This document shows, piece after piece, positions 1 to 9,012 of a DNA stretch of 64,000 nucleotides; the first letter of the stretch is position 1, and each line of letters opens with the position of its first letter. The notes below the pieces were generated by a model, which saw only the letters and a list, made by a program, of their open reading frames with translations, did no database searches and had not been told where the DNA came from. This DNA is from Arthrobacter sp. 9V (lineage in GTDB: Bacteria > Actinomycetota > Actinomycetes > Actinomycetales > Micrococcaceae): assembly GCF_902506065.1 (NCBI RefSeq), contig NZ_LR732912.1, positions 1-64,000 of the forward strand, written 5' to 3'. The position numbers and the translations under genes are program-made.

Positions 1-41
1 GCTCGGCGGGTGGTGGGTGGTGGGTGCTGGCGCTCGGTGGC

Positions 42-476
42 CTAAGCGAGGACGCGCAGCTTGGAGCCCGAGCGGCCGAAGAGGGCGGCGTCGGCGGAGA
101 TCCTGCCGGCGCCCGCCAGTGCGAGGGCCAGAGCGGCCCCGGCGAAGAGCAGCACCAGTTCGTATCCGCCGTTGCCAACAAAAACGCCGGCCGGTGCGTG
201 CACCAGGAACAGGGCACCCAGCATGTTGACTGCCAGGAGGGCGGCGAAAACGCGGGTCAGGAAGCCGATGATCAGCGCAATGCCGCCCACCAGTTCAAGG
301 GTTGCCACTACCGGGGCAACTGCGGAAGCGCCGGGCACGCCCATCTGGGCGAACGAGGCCTGCGTGCCGGCGATGGTGAATTCGTTGAACTTCTGCCAAC
401 CGTGCGCGGCGAAGAGAAATCCTGCGATAACGCGCAGGACGGTCAGGGCTGTGGTGGTCAAGCTGGACTTGTTCAT
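42..476 (-). CDS. DoxX family membrane protein
   Basis: A 144-residue integral membrane protein with about four hydrophobic helices. The N-terminal part carries the DoxX-type motif AAHGWQKF (residues 23-30) after the first helix. DoxX-like proteins are small quinone/redox-associated membrane proteins whose function in soil actinobacteria is mostly undefined. I start at the ATG at 476, with GAGG about 10 bases upstream; the reading frame extends 12 codons further, to 512, without a better site. It follows the ABM-domain gene on the same strand after a 64-base gap, so the two may be co-transcribed. Family assignment is good; role unknown. Confidence 0.85.
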   Translation of the reverse strand: MNKSSLTTTALTVLRVIAGFLFAAHGWQKFNEFTIAGTQASFAQMGVPGASAVAPVVATLELVGGIALIIGFLTRVFAALLAVNMLGALFLVHAPAGVFVGNGGYELVLLFAGAALALALAGAGRISADAALFGRSGSKLRVLA

Positions 477-540
477 GTCTTCAAGCCTCGCGGAGATTGG
501 TTGAAGAGTCAACTAAAAGAGGCTTTTTATGACAAATGCC

Positions 541-1131
541 TCAGCCATCAGCCTTGAACCCGCGCCTCCTGCGCGGCTTCGCCTGAAGCCATGGCTGCAG
601 CAGCCTGGTGGTGATGGGCAGGAAGATGTAGGTCATCAACGGCGTCAAAATCACAATGTTCAACAGCACCGCGAACACCAGTGGCCAGTCCTGGGTCAAC
701 GGGTGCAGAAGGAAATTGGCCAGCAGGCTCAGCGGGAAGAACGGCAGGAAAATGCTGACGGCTTGCTTCCAGCGCGGCGGCACCACAGTTTCGGGAACAA
801 CCACCGAGACATCCCCGGGCCGTGAGAACCAGCCCTCAATCCCCGTGTGCCGCTCCACCCGGGTGGTCTCCATCATGTCCCTGGCGCTATCGATCCACCA
901 GCGGCGCTCCTCCGAGTCCTCCCATTGCTGCAGCGAATCGGCATCTGAGAAGCGGTACAGCATGTGCCATTCAGTGGAATCCACTCCATTGCGCACCCAG
1001 CCCGAGCCTAGGTATCCGGGCCATTCACGGGCGAGCTCCTGGCCGGCATGAGCCCAGGCATTGGCTTGCCTGGTGTACCCGGGGAGGATGGTGCGGGCGA
1101 CGGAAACGGTGACGGGATGCTCATGTGACAC
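541..1131 (-). CDS. ABM-domain (antibiotic biosynthesis monooxygenase-like) membrane protein
   Basis: About 196 residues. The first 100 or so form a ferredoxin-like ABM domain, with a WPGYLGSGW loop and a downstream W-E-D-S-E-E-R-R-W-W segment typical of such dimeric barrels. Two hydrophobic helices follow (about residues 115-140 and 145-170), then a basic tail (RRRRGFK). ABM plus two C-terminal membrane helices is a recurrent uncharacterised architecture. The frame is open to 1194, but that would run into the divergent MATE gene starting at 1173, so I prefer the GTG at 1131. No substrate can be inferred. Confidence 0.75.
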   Translation of the reverse strand: MSHEHPVTVSVARTILPGYTRQANAWAHAGQELAREWPGYLGSGWVRNGVDSTEWHMLYRFSDADSLQQWEDSEERRWWIDSARDMMETTRVERHTGIEGWFSRPGDVSVVVPETVVPPRWKQAVSIFLPFFPLSLLANFLLHPLTQDWPLVFAVLLNIVILTPLMTYIFLPITTRLLQPWLQAKPRRRRGFKADG

Positions 1132-1172
1132 GGCCCAAATGTACCCGGCCAGCGGCGGACTAGGCTTGTTTA

Positions 1173-2513
1173 GTGCCTCAAACCACAACCACACCCACCC
1201 GCTCCAACGCCCGCGAGATCCTGCGCCTGGCCGTCCCCGCTTTCGGCGCGCTCATAGCCGAGCCCCTGTTCCTTCTGGCTGACTCCGCCATTGTGGGGCA
1301 CCTCGGCGTCGACCAGCTGGCTGGCGTTGGCCTCGCATCCACCATCCTGCACACTGCTGTGGGGCTGATGGTTTTTCTGGCCTATTCCACGACGCCGGCA
1401 GTGGCCCGGGCGATCGGCGACGGCAAGCTGGGGAAGGCTTTGGCGGCAGGGCGCGACGGCGTCTGGCTGGCTCTGCTGCTCGGATCAGCGCTCGCCGTGG
1501 TTGGTTTCGTGGCGGCCGAACCGTTGGTCGGTTTCATGGGAGCGACAGGGGAGGTGCAGCAATTCGCCGTCGATTATCTGCGATGGTCCATGCCTGGCCT
1601 GGCCGCGATGCTGCTGATCTTCGCGGGAACCGGCGTTCTTCGCGGCTTGCAGGACACCCGAACGCCGCTGATTGTGGCAACCGTGGGCTTCGCGGTGAAC
1701 ATCGCCCTCAACGTGTTTTTCGTCTACGGATTGAACATGTCCGTGGCGGGCTCCGCGATCGGCACGAGCATCGCGCAATGGGCCATGGCCGCCGTTTACC
1801 TGGTGATGGTGGGCCGGAATGCGCGCCAGCATGGGGTTTCCCTCAAGCCCGACTGGCACGGCATCCGAGCCATGACCAAGGTTGGTTCCTGGCTCATGCT
1901 CCGTACGCTGAGCCTCCGCCTGGCCATCCTGGCCACAGTCCTGGTGGTCACCGCACAAGGGGCGGTGAATCTGGCTGCGCACCAGCTGGCCATGACTATT
2001 TTCTCCTTCTTGGCCTTCGCCTTGGATGCGCTGGCGATCGCTGCGCAAGCACTGATCGGCAAAGAACTGGGTGCCAGGAACGCCCAACGCGTCCGCGAAC
2101 TGACCCGCACCATGATCCGCTGGGGCCTCGGGTTCGGTGTGATCACAGGCCTGTTCTTGGCAATCGCAGCGCCGTGGGCCGGTTACCTGTTCACCTCAGA
2201 CGCCGGCGTCCGGTCCGCCCTCACGGTCGCGCTTTGGGTCCTCGCCGTAGGACAACCGCTGGCAGGTTACGTCTTCGTCCTGGACGGAGTACTCATCGGC
2301 GCCGGCGATGCGCGCTACCTGGCGATTGCCGGCGTCGTAAATCTTGCCGTGTATTTGCCGTTACTGGTGGCGATCCATCAGCTAAAGCCCGACGGCGAGG
2401 CTGGGCTCCTGTGGTTGTGGGCCGCGTTTGCGCTGGGCTACATGCTGGCCCGCGGGGTGACTTTGGGGCTGCGCGCGCGGACGGATAAATGGATGGTGCT
2501 GGGTTCGCACTAA
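1173..2513 (+). CDS. MATE family multidrug/toxin efflux transporter
   Basis: A 446-residue, 12-helix protein of the MATE/DinF type, the usual length for the family. It begins with the family-like segment LRLAVPAFGALIAEPLF and has a repeated two-bundle layout (second half from about residue 235). Such proteins export cationic drugs or metabolites using H+ or Na+ gradients across the cytoplasmic membrane. The start is GTG at 1173. The next gene begins 9 bases after the stop, suggesting a two-gene operon. Substrate unknown. Confidence 0.9.
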   Translation: MPQTTTTPTRSNAREILRLAVPAFGALIAEPLFLLADSAIVGHLGVDQLAGVGLASTILHTAVGLMVFLAYSTTPAVARAIGDGKLGKALAAGRDGVWLALLLGSALAVVGFVAAEPLVGFMGATGEVQQFAVDYLRWSMPGLAAMLLIFAGTGVLRGLQDTRTPLIVATVGFAVNIALNVFFVYGLNMSVAGSAIGTSIAQWAMAAVYLVMVGRNARQHGVSLKPDWHGIRAMTKVGSWLMLRTLSLRLAILATVLVVTAQGAVNLAAHQLAMTIFSFLAFALDALAIAAQALIGKELGARNAQRVRELTRTMIRWGLGFGVITGLFLAIAAPWAGYLFTSDAGVRSALTVALWVLAVGQPLAGYVFVLDGVLIGAGDARYLAIAGVVNLAVYLPLLVAIHQLKPDGEAGLLWLWAAFALGYMLARGVTLGLRARTDKWMVLGSH

Positions 2514-2522
2514 ACTGGACGG

Positions 2523-3107
2523 GTGACTCTCCCAGCGACTCCTGCCCAGACTCCTTCTGCCACTGCGGCCGGACTCTGGAAACCTGTGCTGATCCGCGCC
2601 GCGGTTGCTCTGGTCTTCGGTGCCGTCACCATCTTCTGGGCTGTTCCGTCGGTGCACGTCCTGGCGTGGTCCGTGGGACTGTATCTGTTGGCCACCTCGG
2701 CGGCTGTGTGGATGTCCCGCGCTTTGCCTGTTGCTGTTGCTGTGGTTGTAGCGCTGGGAGGCGTCGGAGCTTTGGTCACGCAATCTGACGAGGGCGTTGC
2801 CGTCTCGGCCATGCTTGCGCTGCTGGTGCTGGGACTCCTTGAGGTTGTTCATGGCCTCCGGAAGCGGGATGTGCTGGCGCGCGACTGGCTCGTCTCCGGC
2901 GTCATCTCTGTGGGCACTGCAGTGCTGTTGCCGTTCTTCACATCGCTGGGCGCGCATGCGCTGTTGGGCGTGGCCGGCGGCGGGGCCATCATTTCAGGCG
3001 TGCTGTGGATTCTGTCCGGGTTGACACTGCGGCATGAGGCCAAAACCGCTGCCGCCGGACCGGCCCAACCTTCTGCTCCCGGCGCTTCGCCAGAGGCCGT
3101 AAACTAG
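2523..3107 (+). CDS. Multi-pass membrane protein, HdeD/DUF308-like layout
   Basis: 194 residues starting at a GTG 9 bases after the MATE stop. About six evenly spaced hydrophobic helices cover residues 22-172, in a layout like HdeD/DUF308 proteins. The C-terminal tail is Ala/Pro-rich (AAAGPAQPSAPGASPEA) and probably disordered. No catalytic motif is visible. A clear intrinsic terminator follows 10 bases after the stop. Close coupling to the exporter suggests co-expression but does not prove a shared function. Confidence 0.75.
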   Translation: MTLPATPAQTPSATAAGLWKPVLIRAAVALVFGAVTIFWAVPSVHVLAWSVGLYLLATSAAVWMSRALPVAVAVVVALGGVGALVTQSDEGVAVSAMLALLVLGLLEVVHGLRKRDVLARDWLVSGVISVGTAVLLPFFTSLGAHALLGVAGGGAIISGVLWILSGLTLRHEAKTAAAGPAQPSAPGASPEAVN

Positions 3108-3116
3108 TAGCTGGAC

Positions 3117-3139
3117 GTTCTACTGGTTGTAGAACTTTT
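3117..3139 (+). terminator. Intrinsic terminator after the MATE-DUF308 pair
   Basis: A perfect 7-bp stem GTTCTAC/GTAGAAC (3117-3123 with 3129-3135) with loop TGGTT is followed at once by TTTT. It lies 10 bases downstream of the membrane-protein stop codon. The stem is short and not GC-rich, so termination may be partial. Confidence 0.6.
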
Positions 3140-3181
3140 GCTGACCGGCGGAGACCAACCGCCATCATTGGAGGAATGACC

Positions 3182-3520
3182 GTGGCAGACCAGACACCAG
3201 GAGAACCGCGCAAGATGCGGACCTCGGTCAAGGGACCCCTCATGTTCTCCGCGTTCTTTGCAGTGCTGGCTTTTGTTGCCGTGCTGATCTTCGCATCCGG
3301 CGGCAGCGCAAAGGCCCCGCGGTTTGATCTCGCCTTCACAGGTGCGGGCATCGCGTTCATTGTGAGCCTCGTTGTGGCCGCCATGCTTTCCATGAGCCAT
3401 AAGGAGAACGCCGATCACCTTGGCAAGGGTTCCGGCGTCAACCTCAGTTCCAAGCGTCCCAGCCACGGCGGGCCGGGCGCTCCGGACGACGGTCCTGAAA
3501 CGCACGACGCCGGCCACTAG
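3182..3520 (+). CDS. Small two-helix membrane protein
   Basis: 112 residues with a hydrophilic N-terminus, two membrane helices (about residues 20-40 and 50-70) and a Gly/Pro/His-rich cytosolic tail (GGPGAPDDGPETHDAGH). I start at the GTG at 3182 because GGAGGA sits 7 bases upstream; the ATG at 3176 lies directly against that site. I recognise the layout as common in Micrococcaceae but know no function. It converges on the sortase gene with only 3 bases between the stops. Confidence 0.7.
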   Translation: MADQTPGEPRKMRTSVKGPLMFSAFFAVLAFVAVLIFASGGSAKAPRFDLAFTGAGIAFIVSLVVAAMLSMSHKENADHLGKGSGVNLSSKRPSHGGPGAPDDGPETHDAGH

Positions 3521-3523
3521 CCT

Positions 3524-4483
3524 TCAGGCGCTTCCTCCTTTTGGGTGGGGGAGCGCTTTTTTGTGGGCGCGCCGGGCTTCTGCACGGCTCGCGCCCGGCC
3601 TGTTCTTGCGGGGCTGGGTGACCACTACCATGAGGGCCGCGGTGCCAACGAGGGCCAACGCCCACCAAGGGAAACCCGGGTCCAATGCTTGGCTGGGCAC
3701 TGTTTGCGCGGAACCAGTGGGTGGGGCGTCAACGCGTTCGCCGCGTACTAGAAGCCGGTGGCTGTTGACTCCCGTGGGCGTGCACGTCACCAGCGTGACG
3801 TAGTCCTTGTCCTGGACCTTACGGAGATCATCTGTTTCCTCCGGCAGCACGGTTTTGATCTGGTTCACTTTGTAATAGAACGACTCGCCGAGCACCGTTA
3901 CAGAAAATACGTCGCCTTCGCGTACTTGGTTCAGGTCGTCGAAGAGAGTGGCGTTTACGAAGCCCGAATGGGCAGTCAGGACGCTGTGTGTGCCCGTTCC
4001 ACCAACCGGCAGGCCTGAGCCGAACAAGTGCCCGGCGCCTTTGGAGAGCGTTTCTTCATCCGTGCCGTGGAATATGGGCAGGTCCGTGTGGATGGAGGGG
4101 ATGCTGATGCGTCCCATCATGCCGCCCGGTCCGACGTCGAGCATCTTCTTGTAAGCGTCCGAACCGGCCCCGACCACGGTCTTCTCGCCGCTGTTGTTCA
4201 AGGAATACGGATCGCGAAGAGGACCGGAGGGCAGGTCCTTGTTGAACTGCCGGGCCCCATCCAGAAGGGCCTTCTGGGCGGACGGTGAAAGGTTCTCCAC
4301 GCTGTCCACATAGCCGCTGATCTCCGTGGCATGTACCCGGTCCGAGAACCATGCGGCGGCGGTGGGATAGAGCATCACTCCCACGCCCAGAATTGCGACT
4401 ACAACGATGATGATGCGTTGGGCGCTCCATGCGGTGCGGAACCTTCGCTTCGGCCGCTGTTTGGAGTCTTGGTGCTTTGACAT
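3524..4483 (-). CDS. Class C (pilin-polymerising) sortase
   Basis: 319 residues with an N-terminal membrane anchor (about 24-44), an extracytoplasmic catalytic domain and a second C-terminal helix (about 272-290), the topology of class C sortases. The catalytic His172 (LTAHSG), Cys234 (TLVTCTP) and Arg243 (SHRLLVR) are all visible. The lid motif Asp-Pro-Tyr lies at 91-93 and would plug the active site before substrate arrives. The enzyme joins pilin subunits by cleaving LPXTG-type signals and forming isopeptide bonds to a pilin lysine. It is third in the pilus operon, after the tip and backbone genes, as in SpaA-type pilus loci. Confidence 0.93.
   Translation of the reverse strand: MSKHQDSKQRPKRRFRTAWSAQRIIIVVVAILGVGVMLYPTAAAWFSDRVHATEISGYVDSVENLSPSAQKALLDGARQFNKDLPSGPLRDPYSLNNSGEKTVVGAGSDAYKKMLDVGPGGMMGRISIPSIHTDLPIFHGTDEETLSKGAGHLFGSGLPVGGTGTHSVLTAHSGFVNATLFDDLNQVREGDVFSVTVLGESFYYKVNQIKTVLPEETDDLRKVQDKDYVTLVTCTPTGVNSHRLLVRGERVDAPPTGSAQTVPSQALDPGFPWWALALVGTAALMVVVTQPRKNRPGASRAEARRAHKKALPHPKGGSA
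3528..3562 (+). terminator. Terminator lying inside the convergent sortase 3' end
   Basis: GGCGCTTCC (from 3528) pairs with GGGGAGCGC (to 3556), with some wobble, and is followed by TTTTTT at 3557-3562. It is oriented to stop plus-strand transcription from the small membrane gene. It lies within the last codons of the convergent sortase gene, so coding sequence and terminator overlap. Confidence 0.55.
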
Positions 4484-4593
4484 GAGAGTCCTGGGGATTT
4501 GTGCTCCGGGGGAACAAAACGGGGAAGAGCGCGTGTTCGGCGTTCTTCCCCGCTTTGGTGTTCAGACTGCGAACCTTTGCAGGTTGGCAGTGA

Positions 4594-6075
4594 CTAGCTG
4601 TTGGTGCTGCGGCGTGAACGGACGAACAGGAGTCCGGCTCCGGTCACCAGGAGTGCGCCGGCTGCGTACAGCAGACCGGTTCCCACGCCACCGGTGAGCG
4701 GCAACTCGAAGCCGCCGTTGGACGGGATGTTCTTGACCTCAACGTCAACACCTACCAAGGTGCTGGCGGAGTTGATCAGGAAGGAGATCGGCTCTGCGAG
4801 CAGTTCGTAGCCTTCCGGTGCCGTGGTTTCCACCAGGTAGTACGTGCGGAAATCGGCTGAACCGGGCAGGACTGCAGCGCCGTTGGCCCAGTCGGAGTAA
4901 CGCAGGCCGGAGACGGTCAAGGTTCCATCGGCAGCTACGGTGAAGGTGCTCTGGCCGTTGAGGACAATAGCGTTGGTTCCAGCCAGTGCATCCGCCTGGT
5001 TGGCGTAGACCGAGAAGGAAGCGCCGGCAAGGGCTGCGCCGTTCTCATTGGTCTTCAGGAGGGTCATTTCGCCCCACTTGGTGACAACCGGGGGAGTGAC
5101 AATGGGGCCGCCGGGCTGGCCGGGAAGGGTGTTGAAGCTGCCCAAGTTCGGGTAAACCAGTGCCTCGTTCTCGATTTCACCGATGGTGTTGACGGTGGTG
5201 TTTACAACAACCTGCACCTTGGTGGTGTTGTGGGCGGCCAGCACTGCGAGGCCAGCAGGGGTGAATACGACGGAGACCGTGTTGGTGGCAGCGTCAAATG
5301 CAACGGTGAAGTGAGTGCCTTCGGTGATGACCGTGCCGTCAACCAGCGTTGCGGTGGCATCAAGGTAGGTCAGCTTCGCATCCAGCTTGTCCACGATCTT
5401 GTAGCCGTCAATGACTGCTTCGTTGGGGATATCGCCGGTGATGGTGAAGTCGATCTGATCGCCAAGCTTGACGTCAGGGGCGTCCGTGACGGTCTTCTCT
5501 GCGCCCGTGATGGAGTTCTTGGGGTAGACGTGGACGTTGTAGAGCCAGTTGTCTTTGTTGTCAGGGTCAGTCAACGGCACTGAAACCAGGAACGGTGCGG
5601 AGGGCGTTACGCCTGCGGGGTAATTGGTTTCCGTTACCAGGTACAGGCCCACGGGCAGGTTGCCGAAAGTGGCAGTGCCGGCGGCGTCGGTGACCTGTGC
5701 CTGGCTGGTTCCCAAGGAGAATCCGGCACCGGTGATGGAACCTTCAGGATTGGCAGGAGTGAAGACACTGCTCAGGTTATGGGCAGCGTCCCAACCGGCA
5801 TTCGTGGACAGATCGATGGCGTTGACCTGCTGAATGGTGAATTCGATGCCGGCCAGAGCGGTCAGCCCGGTGGTGTCCACGGCCGTGCCGTTGTTGGGCA
5901 GGCCGCTGGGAGTATCCGGGCGTTCGAACTTATGGACGGTAATGGAACCGATCTGGTCCGCGTCGACCAGCGGGGCGGCCGAAGCCGGGGCGGCGGTGAA
6001 GGACATTGCCAGAACCGCTCCGGCAATGGTGGTGGCGGCGGCCTTCCAAAGGCGCCCGGAGTTTTGATTACTCAC
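4594..6075 (-). CDS. SpaA-type isopeptide-forming backbone pilin
   Basis: 493 residues when started at the GTG at 6075, which has AAAGAGG 5 bases upstream; an ATG at 6090 has no such site. A signal peptide ends at about residue 33 (APASA). The pilin motif W-x3-V-x-V-YPKN ends at 187, with the polymerising Lys186. Two or three Ig-like CNA-B folds follow. The E-box YYLVETTAPEGY (412-423, Glu416) and the sorting signal LPLTG (458-462) come next, then a hydrophobic helix and an RSRR tail. This is the complete set expected of a major shaft pilin polymerised by the adjacent class C sortase and anchored to peptidoglycan. Confidence 0.92.
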   Translation of the reverse strand: MSNQNSGRLWKAAATTIAGAVLAMSFTAAPASAAPLVDADQIGSITVHKFERPDTPSGLPNNGTAVDTTGLTALAGIEFTIQQVNAIDLSTNAGWDAAHNLSSVFTPANPEGSITGAGFSLGTSQAQVTDAAGTATFGNLPVGLYLVTETNYPAGVTPSAPFLVSVPLTDPDNKDNWLYNVHVYPKNSITGAEKTVTDAPDVKLGDQIDFTITGDIPNEAVIDGYKIVDKLDAKLTYLDATATLVDGTVITEGTHFTVAFDAATNTVSVVFTPAGLAVLAAHNTTKVQVVVNTTVNTIGEIENEALVYPNLGSFNTLPGQPGGPIVTPPVVTKWGEMTLLKTNENGAALAGASFSVYANQADALAGTNAIVLNGQSTFTVAADGTLTVSGLRYSDWANGAAVLPGSADFRTYYLVETTAPEGYELLAEPISFLINSASTLVGVDVEVKNIPSNGGFELPLTGGVGTGLLYAAGALLVTGAGLLFVRSRRSTNS

Positions 6076-6169
6076 TTTTTCCTCTTTCATGGGGTGGTGA
6101 TGCGATGCTCGGAGTGAACATTTACTGGGGTTGGGTCTGCCGCTTTTGCTGCAGGCCGGGGAATGAAAG

Positions 6170-8899
6170 TTATGGGTGGTTACGGGTGCGCCGGGCGCTG
6201 TTGGCGGTAAGGACCATGGCCACCAGAAGCAGTGACGTTCCTGCGGCCGCAAACGGCCACCAGCCGGTGCCGCCGGATTCGGGCATCTTCAGCGCAGGCA
6301 CATCGCGGACGGTGACAAGGAAGATGCCGTTTGCGTCGGTGTCGCTTGTTGTCACGACTCCGCCGCCGCTTCCCTGGCCGAGCGTCACGGCACCGTTGGG
6401 AGCCACGGTGAACTGCACGGCTTCGGCAAGCAGGTTGAAGCCATCCGGAGCTGCAGTCTCTTCGAGCCAGTACACGCCCGGCTGAATGCCCTCAAGTTGG
6501 AACTGGCCGGTTTGGGATGGGATGGGAGCCACCGTGAGGCTGGTGTTTGCTGCCCCAGGAGCTCCGGCCGCATCGTTGTGGATGGCCCAGGTAGAGCCAG
6601 CCATGGGAACCCATTCCTCGCCGGACGATTCACCAAGCTTTTCGATGAGGATCTTTGCCGGTGTCAGATGGGTTGTGGTGCACTCCGGTGCCAACGGTGC
6701 GGTGCTGGTTGCGCAGCGGACGGGTGTTACGCTGCCGGCGCCAGTGACAACGTTGACCAGTTGCGCACTCCAAGCGTCTGCCTTGACGGTGACCTTGTAG
6801 CTGAGCACGGCAGTCTGGCCGGCCGGAAGTGTGAACGGCTGGGTGGTCAGGGTGGTGGACGGAGCCACAGGATTGGCGACGGCGACCGGCGCCGCGGTGC
6901 CGACGGTCAGGACTGCGGATCCCGGAACGAACGTGCCCTGATCCAGGACATCGGCAAGGTTGTCAGTAAGGACAACGTTATTGATCTGGCCGCGGTTGCT
7001 GGTGGCGGTCACGGTGTAAGTGATGGTGTCGCCGGGTTTCACCCATTGGCCGTTCGAGGCCGTGCCGGCAACCGTAGCGGTCTTGGCGATGGTCCATTGC
7101 GGATCCACAGGGGTGTTTACGGTTGCGGAACAGCCAACCCCGGGCAGGGGCGGGCAGGCCGGATCCACAGTGGGAACCATGGTGGTTGATCCCGGAACCG
7201 GAACGATTCCACCACCGGGCATGTTGGGAACAGCCGTCTGCGTCGCGGGTGCGATGGTGGCCGTGTTGGTAATGGTTCCGGTGGTGCCCGGTGCAACAGT
7301 GCCCTTGACGGTGTACGTCAGGGTTCCGCCAACGTTGATTCTGACGGTGCCGGATATGCTGCCGGTGCCGCTCGGAGCGTTACAGGCTGTGGGTCCGGCC
7401 GGCGGAAGATTTGAGGTTCCTGCGACCGTGACGGCACAGGTCCATGTTGCACCGGTGACGGATGCGGGCAGCGGATCGGTGAACACTGAGTTGACAGCGT
7501 CGCTGGGTCCGTTGTTGTGGACTACAACCGTGTATGTGATCGGCTGGCCCGGAATGTAGGCGGTGATGTTGGCACTCTTGGTGATGGAGAGGTCCACTAC
7601 CGGCCGGACGGTCAAAGGTGCCGTTCCCGGTGAGTAGAGACCCGTGATCGTGGGGAAGTTGTTGGTGCAGTTGGGAATCGCCGTGCCGTCGTTGGCCAGG
7701 CACCCGGAGTTGTTGTAAACGCCGGGGGTGTTGCTGGTGACGGTTACGGTGATGGTGCACGAGGCGCTGCCCTGTGCGAGGTTTCCGGTGACGTCCACCG
7801 TGCGGCCGGAGACAGTGCCCGCGGTGCGGACACATGTGCCACCCAGCGGACCAACTGCGGTGAGGCCAGTGGGGAGCGTGTCAACGAAGTGCCAGCCATT
7901 CTTGGCCATCAGATCGCTGGTGTTGGTGACTGTATAGGTCAGGGTGGTGTTCTGGCCCTGGAAGATGCTGGTGGGGCTGAAGGCTTTATCCAGCTGCGGC
8001 GTAACGTCCACCAATTGCGGAAGATCGAATCCGACGTCGTTTCCGCTGCCTGTCGCCGTCAGGTTCCTCACGCGGATGCCAAGCGTGGGTGTGGTGCCGG
8101 TAATGGGCACTTGGATGGCCGCGGACTGAAGCTTGGCTACGCTGAAGTTGGTGTTGTCAACCACGATCAGTTGACGGCTGGGGTCGGTGCAAGGATCCAA
8201 ATTGGTTCCCACCACCGTGGGGACGCCATTTACCAGGATGGAGAATTCCTGGCTGGCGTGGTTGGAGAAGCAGTTTGTCTCGCCGAAGATTCCTGAGATT
8301 GCATAGTAGTGACCGGCAATGGTGGGAATGGTGTTCTTGGTGGTCTGCAGCTGCAGGCCTGCGGGTTGAACGCCGTTTGTGCTGTTGGTGTATTCACTAA
8401 GAATCTGGTTCTGGGCGGCCTGTGCGTCGGTCATGCCCTGGTACTTCCCCATGGCGAAGGCCATGTTGCCCAGGATGGTGAACGCAGTGTTCCGGCCGCA
8501 TTGATCATTGTTGGTGATAGTTCCGCCATTGAGGGGCACGGGGGAGCCTTGCCTGAGGATCCAGCCGTTGCATGCTTGGGCTCCGGGAAGCCAAGCGGCA
8601 TCTGCCGTGTATTTTTCGGTCTGAGCCGCAGCACCACCTGTATACGAACCCAGCGGAATCGGTGCGGTGGCCGCGCTCTGGTTGGAGAAGTCTTCGCTGT
8701 AGATCAGGGTGCCAGGGTGAGTCACGCCGGGGGACCCCGGCAGGGCGACCGCTGGTGTAGGAGCCTTGACCACGCCGTAAGCGGTCATGCCCACCACTAT
8801 GAGAAGCACGCACGCAATGAGCGTCAGCAGAGATCTGCCTTTGCCTTCACTCTGCCCGTCTGGATCGTGGGCACGTTTGTGCTCGAAATGCTTCCGCAT
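6170..8899 (-). CDS. Large surface adhesin / pilus tip protein with DUF11 repeats
   Basis: About 909 residues. The N-terminus is basic with a signal anchor (about 25-45), followed by a roughly 230-residue globular domain with several cysteines. At least three DUF11-like Ig domains follow (phrases such as TLTYTVTNTSD, ITYTVVVHNNGPS, ITYTVTATSN). Near the C-terminus is a CNA-B/SpaA domain with an E-box-like YWLEETAAPDGF. It ends in MPESGG, a hydrophobic helix and a basic tail, an off-consensus LPXTG signal. I start at the ATG at 8899 (AAGGGA 5 bases upstream); an ATG at 8917 is also possible. First gene of the pilus operon, so a tip adhesin is likely. Confidence 0.85.
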   Translation of the reverse strand: MRKHFEHKRAHDPDGQSEGKGRSLLTLIACVLLIVVGMTAYGVVKAPTPAVALPGSPGVTHPGTLIYSEDFSNQSAATAPIPLGSYTGGAAAQTEKYTADAAWLPGAQACNGWILRQGSPVPLNGGTITNNDQCGRNTAFTILGNMAFAMGKYQGMTDAQAAQNQILSEYTNSTNGVQPAGLQLQTTKNTIPTIAGHYYAISGIFGETNCFSNHASQEFSILVNGVPTVVGTNLDPCTDPSRQLIVVDNTNFSVAKLQSAAIQVPITGTTPTLGIRVRNLTATGSGNDVGFDLPQLVDVTPQLDKAFSPTSIFQGQNTTLTYTVTNTSDLMAKNGWHFVDTLPTGLTAVGPLGGTCVRTAGTVSGRTVDVTGNLAQGSASCTITVTVTSNTPGVYNNSGCLANDGTAIPNCTNNFPTITGLYSPGTAPLTVRPVVDLSITKSANITAYIPGQPITYTVVVHNNGPSDAVNSVFTDPLPASVTGATWTCAVTVAGTSNLPPAGPTACNAPSGTGSISGTVRINVGGTLTYTVKGTVAPGTTGTITNTATIAPATQTAVPNMPGGGIVPVPGSTTMVPTVDPACPPLPGVGCSATVNTPVDPQWTIAKTATVAGTASNGQWVKPGDTITYTVTATSNRGQINNVVLTDNLADVLDQGTFVPGSAVLTVGTAAPVAVANPVAPSTTLTTQPFTLPAGQTAVLSYKVTVKADAWSAQLVNVVTGAGSVTPVRCATSTAPLAPECTTTHLTPAKILIEKLGESSGEEWVPMAGSTWAIHNDAAGAPGAANTSLTVAPIPSQTGQFQLEGIQPGVYWLEETAAPDGFNLLAEAVQFTVAPNGAVTLGQGSGGGVVTTSDTDANGIFLVTVRDVPALKMPESGGTGWWPFAAAGTSLLLVAMVLTANSARRTRNHP

Positions 8900-9012
8900 G
8901 GAGTCCCTTTTCATCATTCCCTGACCGGATCAACCCTTCTGGGGAGGATTGCCCTTTTGCCGTTACTGAGGAGTAAGTGCGGTCAGCCCGGAAATCGTGA
9001 TGCAGGACTTTA

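Noticed and set aside
1485-2087. Long minus-strand open frames opposite the MATE gene
   Set aside because: Same antisense composition signature; the plus-strand MATE protein is complete and well formed.
6076-6252. N-terminal extension of the backbone pilin to 6252
   Set aside because: It would overlap the tip-adhesin coding end and precede the signal peptide with a polar stretch; the GTG at 6075 has a clear ribosome-binding site.
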